NCBI RefSeq assembly: GCF_019232825.1
Contig: NZ_JAFAND010000068.1
Location: 1 to 45,249, forward strand
DNA: 45,249 bases
From: Paludibacterium sp.
GTDB taxonomy: Bacteria; Pseudomonadota; Gammaproteobacteria; Burkholderiales; Chromobacteriaceae
Direction: 5' to 3'
In this document: positions 8,183 through 16,384 of the stretch, piece by piece
Layout of the letters: every line of letters starts with the position of its first letter
Numbering within the stretch: position 1 is the first letter of the stretch
Made by a program: the position numbers and the translations under genes
Notes under the pieces: model-generated
What the model was told of the DNA's origin: nothing
Database searches by the model: none
Seen by the model: the letters and a program-made list of their open reading frames with translations, nothing else

Positions 8183-8827
8183 TCAGTTCGGGCCGCTGGT
8201 ATTGCTGCCCGCTCCGTTTTCGTGGTGGGTGTGGCTCGCGCCGCTCTTGCCGGCGGCGAGCACGTCGCCGTCGGCGCTGATCTTGCCGCTGGAGTGCATA
8301 TCGCCGGACACCTGCATGGCGGCGCCCGAGCCGCCGGAGACGGCCATGCCGCCCTGGCCGACGATCTGCTGCGTCACCTGCAGGGTGTTGTCCATCTGCA
8401 CCGGGCCGACGAAGTGATGCTGCGTGGCGCGATAGGTGGCGCCGGCAGCGGCGGTCAGCTCGACCGAGCCGTCGTTGTGAAACTTGAGCAGCGAGCCGGA
8501 CTGGTGCAGCAGCCAAAATTCGCCCGAAGGCACCGACGGCGGCGGATTGCTGTCATTGAACAGCCGCGCCAGCACCACGCCGCCGTTCATGTCGCCGTTC
8601 TCGAAGCCGACGGCCACCTCGTCGCCGATCTGCGGCCCGGCGAGGATGCCCCAGCCCCGTCCGACCGCCGGCGCGGCGAGGCGAATCCAGCCGGTTTCGA
8701 ACCCCTCCGGCTGGATCAGCACCTTGACGGCATGGTTGGCGGGGTCGTAGCTGGTCAGGGTGCCGAGGCGCTCGAAGCCGCCTTGCGTCGCCGCCTGCGC
8801 GGACAACGCCTGGATCAGTGCTCTCAT
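8183..8827 (-). CDS. Baseplate assembly protein V (central spike)
   Basis: 214 residues. The ATG overlaps the gpD stop (ATGA). The N-terminal OB-like part (RLGTLTSYDPANHAVKV, then GWIRLAAPAVGRGWGI and IGDEVAVGFENGD) matches gpV / phage spike OB domains. The C-terminal part is Gly/Ser-rich with short repeats and ends in a His-rich HTHHENG motif like the metal-binding tip of membrane-piercing spikes. It is the needle at the tip of the tube. Confidence 0.85.
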   Translation of the reverse strand: MRALIQALSAQAATQGGFERLGTLTSYDPANHAVKVLIQPEGFETGWIRLAAPAVGRGWGILAGPQIGDEVAVGFENGDMNGGVVLARLFNDSNPPPSVPSGEFWLLHQSGSLLKFHNDGSVELTAAAGATYRATQHHFVGPVQMDNTLQVTQQIVGQGGMAVSGGSGAAMQVSGDMHSSGKISADGDVLAAGKSGASHTHHENGAGSNTSGPN

Positions 8828-9903
8828 GTCGTCTCCTTGTTGGCGGGGTCCTGGTTGCGCGCGCTCAACGTCATGACGTAGCCGTTGTCGACGCTGAGCG
8901 AGCGCTTGACGCTCTCGACGTAATACAGCTGATCGAAGCCGGAACCGGTGCCCTGCACGCGCACCATGCAGCCCGGTGCGAGCAGGTTGTCGCCGGGCAG
9001 GCTGCATTGCAGGCTGAGTTCGCGCACGGCGATTTGCTGGTACAGCTTGGTGGCCAACGCTTTGGCGCGCTGCGAATCGAGGTTGCTGCGCACCACCTGA
9101 TACAGCTGGGCGCCGGCCGGCGCGCTTTGGGGGTAAACCGCCTCGACGGCCTTGCCGTTGAACCAGCTATGCACGTGCACCTGCACGCCGCGCGCCAGGG
9201 TCATGTCGCGCTCGAACACCAGCTCGTCGCCGACGTTGCCCTGCGGATAGGCGGCACTATCCGGCGGGTGATAGCGGATGACGTACTGATCGGCCGCATC
9301 GGGGTCCAGCGCCGGTTCGTAGTGCAGCGTCTCGCCGCGCACATACACGCGGAAGCCGTCGATGCCGGCGAAGTAGGTCAATAGCTCCCACTCGCTGCTG
9401 TCGCTGGCGAGATGGCTATGGTCGTGCTTGTAGATGCCGCCCACCTGGGTGGTGGTCGCCGTCACCACCGGCTGTAGCCCGCGCCGCTGAGCCAGCAGCG
9501 TCGCCACCTCGCTGGTGGTGTGGTTGGCGAATTTCTCGCTGGTCTTGTTATCGATGAACCGGGCGGTCAGGTCGCGCCCGGTGATTTCGATTTCGAAGCG
9601 CGCCGGTTGGTAGCGCCAATGATCGACCTGGCCAATCAGCATCGGCGTCCAGGAGAGCCCCGCCGTGCCGCCCACGCCAATATCGATCGACACGTCGATC
9701 TGCTGCTGCGCCGACCACCAGTCGGTCACGCCCATGGTCTTAGGCAAGCCGGAGAGCGGCAGCACGGCGCTGAAGCTGTCGGCGCTAAACCCGCCGTTGG
9801 CGTCGATGTCGAGCGAGGCAAACGGCACCGCCGTCCCGTTGAGACGCAAACGCCCGGCTACGGGCCGGGCGTCGGTGGTCTGTTGTGGGTTGTTGAGGAT
9901 CAT
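8824..9903 (-). CDS. Late control gene D-like baseplate hub protein (gpD)
   Basis: 359 residues; ATG at 9903 overlaps the previous stop (ATGA), and its own stop overlaps the gpV start in the same way. Landmarks are IEITGRDLTARFIDN near residue 105, a TTSEVATLLA helix, and a later SLQCSLPGDNLLAPGCMVRV strand pair, which fit Phage_GPD hub proteins (T4 gp27-like). It forms the hub ring that holds the gpV spike. The much longer open frame that runs on upstream is a shadow of the tape-measure region. Confidence 0.85.
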   Translation of the reverse strand: MILNNPQQTTDARPVAGRLRLNGTAVPFASLDIDANGGFSADSFSAVLPLSGLPKTMGVTDWWSAQQQIDVSIDIGVGGTAGLSWTPMLIGQVDHWRYQPARFEIEITGRDLTARFIDNKTSEKFANHTTSEVATLLAQRRGLQPVVTATTTQVGGIYKHDHSHLASDSSEWELLTYFAGIDGFRVYVRGETLHYEPALDPDAADQYVIRYHPPDSAAYPQGNVGDELVFERDMTLARGVQVHVHSWFNGKAVEAVYPQSAPAGAQLYQVVRSNLDSQRAKALATKLYQQIAVRELSLQCSLPGDNLLAPGCMVRVQGTGSGFDQLYYVESVKRSLSVDNGYVMTLSARNQDPANKETT

Positions 9904-10871
9904 GCCTGCTCCCAGGGAATGCGGATCTGCTGGATGCCGATCACCAGCGGATCGCTCAGGCTGTTGGCCGCGGCGATTTGCGGCCACATCGACTGGTCGC
10001 CGTAAGCGTCGGCCGCCAGCCGCTGCAAGCTGGTGTTGCCGGTGGTGACGGTTTGCACGCCGTTGGCCACCGGCCCAGCCGCCAAGTTCTTCTGCAGCCG
10101 GCCCAGCACGCTTTGCAGCTGATGGACGGTCGGCTGGCGCGCCGCGTCGTTCAGTTGTGCAACCACGCGTTCCACCGCCGAGGCCACCGGGTTGCCGGGC
10201 AACAAGCCGCCCAAGGTGGCGTAACGGTCCAGCGGCTGAATTTCCGTCGCCAACTTGCCCAGGGCGTTCTGCGCCGACTCGACCTTCTGCAGCAATTGCT
10301 GCGCTTGATCGATCGCCCTGCCGGCCTGCGCCTTGATGTTGTCGACGGTTTGACGGATGTCGGTGACGATGCCGGTGACCGTCGGGTCGTTGAGCACCTG
10401 GCTCAAGCCGAGCGCCGAGCCGATATCGCCGTCGATCAAATCGTCCGGCGACGCGGCCGCGGGGGCATTGCTCGGCAATGGCGCCGGCCCCAGCACCAGC
10501 AAATCGATGCTGTAACCAAGCCGGTACGCGTGCTCGAACCGTGTGGTCAATCCGCCGATCAACACGGTCAGCGCATAGTGATCCAGGCTGAACAACAGCG
10601 GCTTGCCCGTGTCGCGCAACGCTTCCAGCTGCTTGGCGCGCGTCTGGGCCTCGGTGCCGACAAGCCAGCCTGACCAGGTCAGGTTGTCGTACTCGACGCC
10701 GAGCACGTCGACGATACGGCCGCCGCCCACCAGCTTGTGCACAGCGGTCTGTTGATGCGCGCCGACGGCAATGGCCTCGGGCACCTCCAACCCTTGAAAC
10801 TCGAAGCTGCCCAACGTCAGCCGGGTCTGGTTGCTCGGACCGTCGGCGGGCAATAGGTCTAACAATCGCAT
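9900..10871 (-). CDS. LysM-containing tail hub / DNA-circularisation-like protein
   Basis: 323 residues. The N-terminal ~130 residues (LGSFEFQGLEVPEAIAVG, WSGWLVG, LFSLDHYALTVLIGG) resemble the N-terminal domain of tail hub proteins often labelled DNA circularisation protein. The C-terminal ~50 residues (TSLQRLAADAYGDQSMWPQIAAANSL ... IRIPW) form a LysM-type repeat, as in baseplate hub adaptors (T4 gp53-like). A helical coiled stretch of about 100 residues lies between. The gene is placed between tape measure and gpD, as expected for the protein that joins the tube to the hub. Confidence 0.75.
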   Translation of the reverse strand: MRLLDLLPADGPSNQTRLTLGSFEFQGLEVPEAIAVGAHQQTAVHKLVGGGRIVDVLGVEYDNLTWSGWLVGTEAQTRAKQLEALRDTGKPLLFSLDHYALTVLIGGLTTRFEHAYRLGYSIDLLVLGPAPLPSNAPAAASPDDLIDGDIGSALGLSQVLNDPTVTGIVTDIRQTVDNIKAQAGRAIDQAQQLLQKVESAQNALGKLATEIQPLDRYATLGGLLPGNPVASAVERVVAQLNDAARQPTVHQLQSVLGRLQKNLAAGPVANGVQTVTTGNTSLQRLAADAYGDQSMWPQIAAANSLSDPLVIGIQQIRIPWEQA

Positions 10872-10874
10872 GGA

Positions 10875-12383
10875 TCAACCTCGCGCATAGATGTGGTTCG
10901 CCATGGATGAGCGCACGGTCATCGCGGTCGGGTCGGCCTGGCGGCCGCCGGTCGCCGGCCGGTTCGCCGCCTTGGTTTGGCCGGCGGTGACGGTGGCCAC
11001 CAACACCGACTTGCCCTCGTGCGTCATGTACAGATTGGCCGGCGCGGCGGGGGTGAAACGCCCGCGTGGCGGCACCGGCGGCACCATCGCCGCGGCCGGC
11101 GGCGCTTTGCCCGCCATGGGCACGGCGCCCGTGGCGGCGCTCTTGGCCGGCGTGTCGCCGCCGAGATGGAACACGTCCTTGAGCTTTTTCCAGGCGCCGA
11201 TGATCGTGTCGCCGATGCCGGACAGCGAATCGCGGAAGTACCACAGCGCGCCCACGATCACGGCGATGGCCAGCGCGATGCCTGCCACCACCGGGTTGGC
11301 CATCAACACCATGCCCGCCGCGGACAAGGCCTCGCCGAACACGCCGACCAGCTTGATGCCGAGGTTGAGCGCGCTGCCGATCGGGCCGCTGATCAAGCCG
11401 CCGATCACGCGGAACGCGTTGCCGGCCTGCCCAAGCGCGCCGATGCCGCGTTGAATGGCCGGGTCGATGCCGCTGTCGAGCAAGCCGCGCATCTGGGTGA
11501 AGGCCATGCCCAGGCTCTGGAACTTGGCCGGCAAGCCGCTGGCGGTAAAAATCTGCGACATGGCGCCAAAGGTTTGCGACAAGACCGACAACAGCGCCGG
11601 GTCCTTGCTGACCGCCACGGCCGCCTTGGTCATGCCATCGGCCAGCGGCCCCAGATTGGCCGGCAGCGGCTTGCCGGTCAGCTTCGGTATCTCCTGGATC
11701 AGTTTGTTGACTTGCACCAGGGTTGCAACCGGCCCTTCGAGCTTGTCCTCGCCGCCCTGGCTGTTTTTGCCCTTCTTACCCTGACCGCCCTTCCCTGCCT
11801 GGGCCAGATAGAAGTCGGAAAGCCGCTTGGCGGCGGCGAACGGATCGAAGCCGCCATTGGCCTTGCCGGCGGTAATCTGCTGGGTAGCGGCGAGCATGTC
11901 GGCGCCGCCACGATCGCCGCCGGCGGAGCGGCTGGCTTTGCCGCCTGCCGCGCGCTGCCGTGAACGCGCGCCGCTCCGCCCGGCCGTTGTCGAACCGGAT
12001 TGGCCGCCAAACAGGCCATCGACGACCGGCTTGGCGGTTTTGTAAAGTTCGGCGGCTTGCTTGGCGGCGGCGACGAAATCGAAGCCGCCGCGCTCGCCGC
12101 CGCTATTCTGTTTGCCTGGGCGCGGCGCCGCGCGTCCCGCATCCGGCGTTTTGCCGCCGCCGGTTGCGCCCGCGGGCTGAAACAGCCCATACAGTTTCTT
12201 GCCGCTGGCGGCAATGTCGTTGACCAGGCGAATGGCCTGCTGGATCTTGACCAGCCGGGCCGCGAAGGAATCGGCAGACCGGTCGGCCTCCTTCACCTGT
12301 TGAATCACGGCGGCGAGCCCCGACTTCAGTCCGTCGTCGAGCGACAGGGCCACCGCCACCGAAAGCGTCGTTTTGTTTGTCAT
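10875..12383 (-). CDS. Tail tape measure protein (short)
   Basis: 502 residues. It has an N-terminal helical region, a Gly/Lys/Arg-rich middle with two related blocks (GGFDFVAAAKQAAELY near 100 and GGFDPFAAAKRLSDFY near 180), and a strongly hydrophobic, Gly/Ala-rich membrane-like segment around 330-390, as in tape measure proteins. Length and position (after the frameshifted chaperone, before the hub) fit. At the usual ~1.5 angstrom per residue it would set a tube of roughly 75 nm; this is an estimate only. The stop lies 3 bases before the next start. Confidence 0.8.
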   Translation of the reverse strand: MTNKTTLSVAVALSLDDGLKSGLAAVIQQVKEADRSADSFAARLVKIQQAIRLVNDIAASGKKLYGLFQPAGATGGGKTPDAGRAAPRPGKQNSGGERGGFDFVAAAKQAAELYKTAKPVVDGLFGGQSGSTTAGRSGARSRQRAAGGKASRSAGGDRGGADMLAATQQITAGKANGGFDPFAAAKRLSDFYLAQAGKGGQGKKGKNSQGGEDKLEGPVATLVQVNKLIQEIPKLTGKPLPANLGPLADGMTKAAVAVSKDPALLSVLSQTFGAMSQIFTASGLPAKFQSLGMAFTQMRGLLDSGIDPAIQRGIGALGQAGNAFRVIGGLISGPIGSALNLGIKLVGVFGEALSAAGMVLMANPVVAGIALAIAVIVGALWYFRDSLSGIGDTIIGAWKKLKDVFHLGGDTPAKSAATGAVPMAGKAPPAAAMVPPVPPRGRFTPAAPANLYMTHEGKSVLVATVTAGQTKAANRPATGGRQADPTAMTVRSSMANHIYARG

Positions 12384-12397
12384 GACCGTTCGCCCCG

Positions 12398-12628
12398 TTA
12401 TGCGCCGAACTCGGCCAGGGTCGCTTCGCGCAGTTCCTGCAGCAGATCGCCGGTGCTCGCGGTCAGAGACGGTTCATAGGTCGCGTCCGGCGCCTCGGCC
12501 AAAAACCCGCCGTAGCGCTGGTCCAGCAAATCGATGCCGCGCGACACCGCGTCTTCCAGATGCTGCGTCTGGCCGTCCATGACGGCGCTCAGTTGCGCGG
12601 CCAAGGTGCTGAAACTATCCGTTGGCAT
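12398..12628 (-). CDS. Small tail-cluster protein, unknown
   Basis: 76 residues, acidic, all-helical in appearance (SFSTLAAQLSAVMDG, QHLEDAVSRGIDLLDQRY). AAGGAG lies 7 bases before the ATG at 12628. Its first codons overlap the stop of the -1 frameshift extension of the upstream chaperone, so expression may be linked to it. It sits between the chaperone and the tape measure. No family was recognised. Confidence 0.6.
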   Translation of the reverse strand: MPTDSFSTLAAQLSAVMDGQTQHLEDAVSRGIDLLDQRYGGFLAEAPDATYEPSLTASTGDLLQELREATLAEFGA

Positions 12629-12809
12629 GTGTTTGCTCCTTGAATTTCATCGCACTCCAGTCCCATTCGTTGCCTTCGATCTCGCTGAAGACAATCGACA
12701 TCGCCACGCGCTCATGCGCGGCCAGACGCTCGCACTCGAAGACCTGATCGAAAGGAACCCCGTTTTTCATCAGCCAGCAGCGGCCACGAAAATCGGGGTT
12801 CTGCGTCAG
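12615..12809 (-). CDS. Tail assembly chaperone, -1 frameshift extension (gpGT-like)
   Basis: A 64-residue open frame without a start codon of its own, reached by a -1 shift at the heptamer A_AAA_AAC (12809-12815) at the end of the upstream chaperone gene. It reads LTQNPDFRGRCWLM and ends in HANG before TAG at 12617-12615, inside the start of the next gene. The fused product would be about 191 residues. This repeats the lambda G/GT and P2 E/E+E' arrangement, in which the extension contacts tape measure and tube protein. The frameshift is inferred from sequence and position, not measured. Confidence 0.75.
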   Translation of the reverse strand: MTQNPDFRGRCWLMKNGVPFDQVFECERLAAHERVAMSIVFSEIEGNEWDWSAMKFKEQTHANG

Positions 12810-13189
12810 TTTTTTGCCGCGGCCACCTCGGCGTCGGCGCGCGCCGCCTCCAACCGTCCCAGCAGATGTTCGTTGACGGCGGCCATGCCCTCGTTGCCGA
12901 GCAGTTTCAGCATGTCCTCGATCTGGCTGATGCTGGCCGGGAAGCCGAAGAAGTCGTCGTCGATGTGCGCCACCATGGCGGCGGGCAGCGCGAAGCCGTT
13001 CATGTAGACCGCATTGGTCGACAGCTCGCTGCCGACGGCCATGACCAGGCGCGCCTGTTGCAGCGGATCGAGTTCCCGCAGCTGAATGACGCGGCCGCGG
13101 CTATCGGTGAGGGATTGGTATTGCGGCTGGCGCGCTTGGCGCACTTCGGTGTTGACGTCGGCTTGTTCGCGCAGGGTGATGGTGTTCAT
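12806..13189 (-). CDS. Tail assembly chaperone (gpG-like, frameshift donor)
   Basis: 127 residues; start MNTITLREQADV with AGGAG six bases before the ATG. It is mostly helical with acidic patches and ends in Ala-Ala-Ala-Lys-Asn at a slippery A_AAA_AAC followed directly by TGA. It lies between tube and tape measure, exactly where tail assembly chaperones occur. It would coat the tape measure during tube polymerisation, with the frameshifted long form in the minority. Confidence 0.75.
   Translation of the reverse strand: MNTITLREQADVNTEVRQARQPQYQSLTDSRGRVIQLRELDPLQQARLVMAVGSELSTNAVYMNGFALPAAMVAHIDDDFFGFPASISQIEDMLKLLGNEGMAAVNEHLLGRLEAARADAEVAAAKN
12809..12815 (-). promoter_or_regulatory. Programmed -1 ribosomal frameshift site
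   Basis: Heptamer A AAA AAC in the zero frame of the chaperone gene, immediately before its TGA. This is one of the canonical X XXY YYZ slippery sites. The shifted frame is open for 64 more codons. Confidence 0.8.
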
Positions 13190-13272
13190 GTCGTGCTCCT
13201 CTCGTCGTGAGTCGTCGCGGATGCGCGGCGGCGGGGTGACGAATCCCCGCGCCCTGCCGGGCTGCCGCGCCT

Positions 13273-13299
13273 AAAAAAAACCGGCCCGGGATGGGCCGG
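13273..13299 (-). terminator. Intrinsic terminator between tube and chaperone genes
   Basis: Read leftward: 7-bp stem CCGGCCC/GGGCCGG with a 5-base loop, followed by eight T. It would cut most transcripts after sheath and tube unless RNA polymerase is modified. Confidence 0.85.
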
Positions 13300-13315
13300 C
13301 AACGTCAACGGACGG

Positions 13316-13741
13316 CTACACCAGCAGCCGGCGGCGGGCGGTGAAGGTCACCGATTGACGGATGGTCTTGTCGCCCTCCTTCTTGCCCGCGCCTTCCAAC
13401 TTCAAAATCACGTTGGTGTAGCGGAAGGTCGACGTGCTGCCGTCGACTTCCTGGATGGTTTCGGTGATGGTGGCGGCCGGTTGGGAAACGCCGTTGTAGT
13501 AGTCGGTTTCGAACTGTGCCCACCATTTATCCAGCGTGGCGTCGGTGCGCTCGACCTCGAAAGTGCCGCTCCAGCCCTTGGGCACCAGCAGCTCGTCGGT
13601 TTGGCCGTTGAGCGGGGTGAGTTCGGTGCTGGTCGTTTTCGGCTTGGAATCGAAGGACATGATCTTGCTGATACGCATCGGACCGTTCGGGGTGTTGATG
13701 TCCAGCGAAACGTCCTTGCCGGTGTTGAATCCACCTAGCAT
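13316..13741 (-). CDS. Phage tail tube protein
   Basis: 141 residues. GGAG is six bases before the ATG. Landmarks are a short N-terminal LDINTPNGPMRIS, a central WSGTFEVERTDATLDKWW and a C-terminal strand region ending in SVTFTARRRLLV. Size, position after the sheath and the all-beta pattern fit the contractile-tail tube subunit (Mu gpM / P2 FII class). Hexamers stack to form the inner tube. The gene is flanked by terminators on both sides, which may help set high sheath-tube mRNA levels. Confidence 0.8.
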   Translation of the reverse strand: MLGGFNTGKDVSLDINTPNGPMRISKIMSFDSKPKTTSTELTPLNGQTDELLVPKGWSGTFEVERTDATLDKWWAQFETDYYNGVSQPAATITETIQEVDGSTSTFRYTNVILKLEGAGKKEGDKTIRQSVTFTARRRLLV

Positions 13742-13756
13742 TGCTTTCTCCTCGGA

Positions 13757-13786
13757 AAAGAAAATCGCCCCGCAAAGGCGGGGCGA
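13757..13786 (-). terminator. Intrinsic terminator between sheath and tube genes
   Basis: Read leftward: 8-bp stem CGCCCCGC/GCGGGGCG with a 4-base loop, then A and TTTTCTTTT. It lies in the gap between the sheath stop (13799) and the tube start (13741). Confidence 0.8.
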
Positions 13787-13798
13787 CGAGTTGGTTCA

Positions 13799-15358
13799 TT
13801 AGCTGCGCGGGTTGTTGGCCACGGTGATGCTGACCGACTGGCCGCCTTCCAGATTGATCAGGAAGTAGCGCACCACGGATAGGTATTTGACCTGCACGTC
13901 GGCCTGCATATAGCCCAGCGCCACGCGGCTGTCCGGGTTGTTGCTCTTGTCGATCTGCACCGAGAAGGCCGGGCCGCCGTTCGGGTCGCCGATCATCCCC
14001 TGGTCGACCAGGTTCTGCAGGAAGCTTTCGATGGTCGACTTCACTTGACGGCGCAGATCGGCGGTCTGCAGCTGGCCGACCACCCAGCCGAACGACGCGG
14101 CCAGCGTCAGGCTCAAGTAGTTGGTCATGCGTGTGTAGTTGTCGCCGTTCTGCGCCGGGTTGCTCGCGCAGTTCAGGCCGGAACGATGGCCGAAATAGCT
14201 GCCGCCCGGGCACGGATTGGTAATGACGTCCAGCCGCGCGGTGTTGATGGCGCCGATTTCGCCATTGCTGTACGGCTGCATCGCCAGGCTGCGCTGGGTG
14301 CCGGTCACGTTCGACAGCGATTTGTTCAATACCGACAGATGCGGCGCCAAGCCGGCGATGCGCGCGGCCGAGAAGGTGGCCGGCGCCAGCATGCGGCTTT
14401 GGCCGTTGACGGTGTCGAACCAATACACCCAGTCGCCCACCAGCACCTTGAGGCCGTAGCCATCGACGCCGACGGTATTCAGCGAGGTCGACACGGTGGC
14501 GTACGACGCGCCGGCCGGCCCTTGGGTGACGACGTAAGCGCCCTCGCTCTGGCCGTAGGTCAGCATGGCCGGCCACTGGGTCGAATCGGTCAGATCCACC
14601 AAGTTGACCACCTGCGCATTGGCGCCGCGCAGCGCGTACATGCCCTTGCGCGCCAAAGCGGTGGCGCCGTCGACCCCAACCAGGGTTGCGTCGAGCACGC
14701 CGGACGCGCCGTCGCTGCCGCCGGCGAAGCTCGCCGTTTGCGCGGCCTGCGGCGCCGCGGTCGACGCGCCGATCGAGGCCACCACCAGTTGCGACGGTCC
14801 GCGCAGGCCGTTGACGCCGTTGTTGACGGCGTTGACCAAAGCGGTCCACAGCGCCGCGCCGCTGCCGGTGAGATTGTCGTAGACCTCCGGCTGTACGCCC
14901 GGCATCGCCACGGTCAGCTTGTAGCTGTTGACCGCGGTGCCGGCGGTCAAGCTGGCGGTCAGCGTATTGCCGAGCGCGCCGGTGTAGATCGCCGTCAGAG
15001 TGGCGCCCGTGGCCGGCGTGGCCGCCGCGTCTTTCAACGCCGCGCTGGCTGCCGTATCGGTGCCGTCCGTCACCCGCACCGCGCGGAGGTTCGACGCGCC
15101 AAGCTGGATCGATACGGCGATGGCCGTGGCCAAGTCGTACTTGCGTACCTGTTGCGCGCCCACCTTCAAGGCGGCGTCCGCCGGCGAGCCGATCAGCATC
15201 GGGCTATTGACCGCGCCCCACGAAGCCACGCCGACGATGCCGAGAATATCGGTCGGCACCCCGTTGATGTAGCGGGTTTTGGGCGGCACTTGCTGCACGT
15301 AAAGATCGGGCGCCGACAACGCGGCGGTGTTCAAACTGCCTGCCGGATAAATGGGCAT
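13799..15358 (-). CDS. Contractile tail sheath protein
   Basis: 519 residues from ATG 15358 (MPIYPAGSLN), preceded by GGAGGA; a few in-frame codons further upstream are not needed. Landmarks are APDLYVQQVPPKTRYINGVPTDILGIVGVASWG at the N-terminus, typical of phage sheath proteins, and a conserved C-terminal part (FLQNLVDQGMIGD, YFLINLEGGQSVSITV). This presence of a sheath shows that the tail is contractile. The gene is the largest structural gene of the front half of the operon and is bracketed by terminators. Confidence 0.9.
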   Translation of the reverse strand: MPIYPAGSLNTAALSAPDLYVQQVPPKTRYINGVPTDILGIVGVASWGAVNSPMLIGSPADAALKVGAQQVRKYDLATAIAVSIQLGASNLRAVRVTDGTDTAASAALKDAAATPATGATLTAIYTGALGNTLTASLTAGTAVNSYKLTVAMPGVQPEVYDNLTGSGAALWTALVNAVNNGVNGLRGPSQLVVASIGASTAAPQAAQTASFAGGSDGASGVLDATLVGVDGATALARKGMYALRGANAQVVNLVDLTDSTQWPAMLTYGQSEGAYVVTQGPAGASYATVSTSLNTVGVDGYGLKVLVGDWVYWFDTVNGQSRMLAPATFSAARIAGLAPHLSVLNKSLSNVTGTQRSLAMQPYSNGEIGAINTARLDVITNPCPGGSYFGHRSGLNCASNPAQNGDNYTRMTNYLSLTLAASFGWVVGQLQTADLRRQVKSTIESFLQNLVDQGMIGDPNGGPAFSVQIDKSNNPDSRVALGYMQADVQVKYLSVVRYFLINLEGGQSVSITVANNPRS

Positions 15359-15368
15359 GGCTTCCTCC

Positions 15369-15395
15369 AAAAAAATGCCGCCAGAACGTGGCGGC
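15369..15395 (-). terminator. Intrinsic terminator upstream of the sheath gene
   Basis: Read leftward: 7-bp stem GCCGCCA/TGGCGGC with a 5-base loop, A, then seven T. It sits between the 48-residue gene and the sheath ribosome-binding site. Confidence 0.8.
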
Positions 15396-15407
15396 GGTCG
15401 GTTGGCA

Positions 15408-15554
15408 TCAGTTCAGGACTTTGAGCACCTGGCCGGCGTTTTCGCCGGCCAGAATGGCGGCGACCCGCTCCGGATCGGCGATCCTGTCGCCGACCTGGTA
15501 GTCGGCGAAGGCCTGTTTGACGATAAGCACGAACGATGCTTGCTGGTTTTCCAT
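15408..15554 (-). CDS. Small tail protein upstream of sheath, unknown
   Basis: 48 residues from ATG 15554 (MENQQASFVLIVKQAF). The pattern VGDRIADPERVAAIL and the position directly before the sheath recall the very small gp38/DUF2635-type proteins of Mu-like tails, but the motif match is weak. The start is chosen because the upstream gene ends at 15563. Confidence 0.55.
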   Translation of the reverse strand: MENQQASFVLIVKQAFADYQVGDRIADPERVAAILAGENAGQVLKVLN

Positions 15555-15562
15555 GGGGATCC

Positions 15563-16384
15563 TCAGTCGTTGTGGGTAAACAAGGGTTGCCCGGTCAGGG
15601 CGTTGCCGCCGTTCAGTTGCGGGGCGATGACTTGCGTTGCCGCGGCCGAGACGGTCGTGGCGTAATCGATGTTGTAAGCCAGGTCCCGGCGGTACTGGTT
15701 GGCGACGGCGGGCGGCTCGGACTGGATGGTATAGGCGTACTGCAACATGCCGGCCGAACCGTCCGGAAAAGCGATGTTGTTGATGCCGGCGAACGCGGTG
15801 TCGAGCGCCTTGGCGACCTGATCGCGCAGCGCCGTGGTCGACGCCCACACCGAAAGCATGAAGCGCTTTTCCTGGCGGCGTAGCTCGCACTGCACGACGC
15901 CGGCGGCGCCGACCCGCACCAAGGGATTCGCCAGCGGCGGCAACGTGACGGTGGCGCCGCTACTGCTCGCCCCCGGAATCATCGCGGCCAAAGCGCTGGC
16001 GATACTCGTCAGCGTGTCCGCCGGCTGCACCGCATAGACGTAGTCGATGCCGGCAAGCTGAACCAACACGTTGTGCGGGCCGGTGCCGCCGCCGAAAGTC
16101 ACGACGGAACCTTGCAAACTGGCGGTCAAGATGGGGGCCGCCGCCTGCAGCACACTCCAGGATTGCCCCAGGAAGCGGGTCGACGGGCGTTCGCGCGGCA
16201 ACGACGATGCGGTGACGTGGACGATGCCGGCCGGCAGATCGTTGGTCAGGTCGGCGGATGCCGGCCAACCGCTATAGATTTTGATGGCGGCGCCGGTCAA
16301 GCTCGGCTGACCACTGCCGTTCGGGTACAGCACCGTACTGGCCTGCGTCACCAGAAACGAAAGCACATCCGATAAATCGGCCAA
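15563..16384 (-). CDS. Tail protein of unknown role (possible tail terminator/completion protein)
   Basis: 273 residues from a TTG start at 16384, chosen because AGGAG lies six bases upstream and the protein then begins ADLSDVLSFLV; the longer open frame upstream reads in a low-quality Arg/Trp/Cys-rich pattern. The product has a helical N-terminus, a beta-rich middle (GIDYVYAVQPADTLTSIA) and a WASTTALRDQVAKALD helix. Position before the sheath fits the tail terminator or completion class, but no decisive motif is visible. Confidence 0.65.
   Translation of the reverse strand: MADLSDVLSFLVTQASTVLYPNGSGQPSLTGAAIKIYSGWPASADLTNDLPAGIVHVTASSLPRERPSTRFLGQSWSVLQAAAPILTASLQGSVVTFGGGTGPHNVLVQLAGIDYVYAVQPADTLTSIASALAAMIPGASSSGATVTLPPLANPLVRVGAAGVVQCELRRQEKRFMLSVWASTTALRDQVAKALDTAFAGINNIAFPDGSAGMLQYAYTIQSEPPAVANQYRRDLAYNIDYATTVSAAATQVIAPQLNGGNALTGQPLFTHND

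Noticed and set aside
6384..8417. A 677-codon open frame on the plus strand
   Set aside because: It is antisense to the baseplate genes gpI-like, gpJ, gpW and gpV, with shadow-like composition.
9904..11244. N-terminal extension of the gpD-like gene to 806 codons
   Set aside because: The extension reads through LysM-hub and tape-measure genes in another frame with Arg/Gly/His-rich composition; the ATG at 9903 with an ATGA overlap is the natural start.
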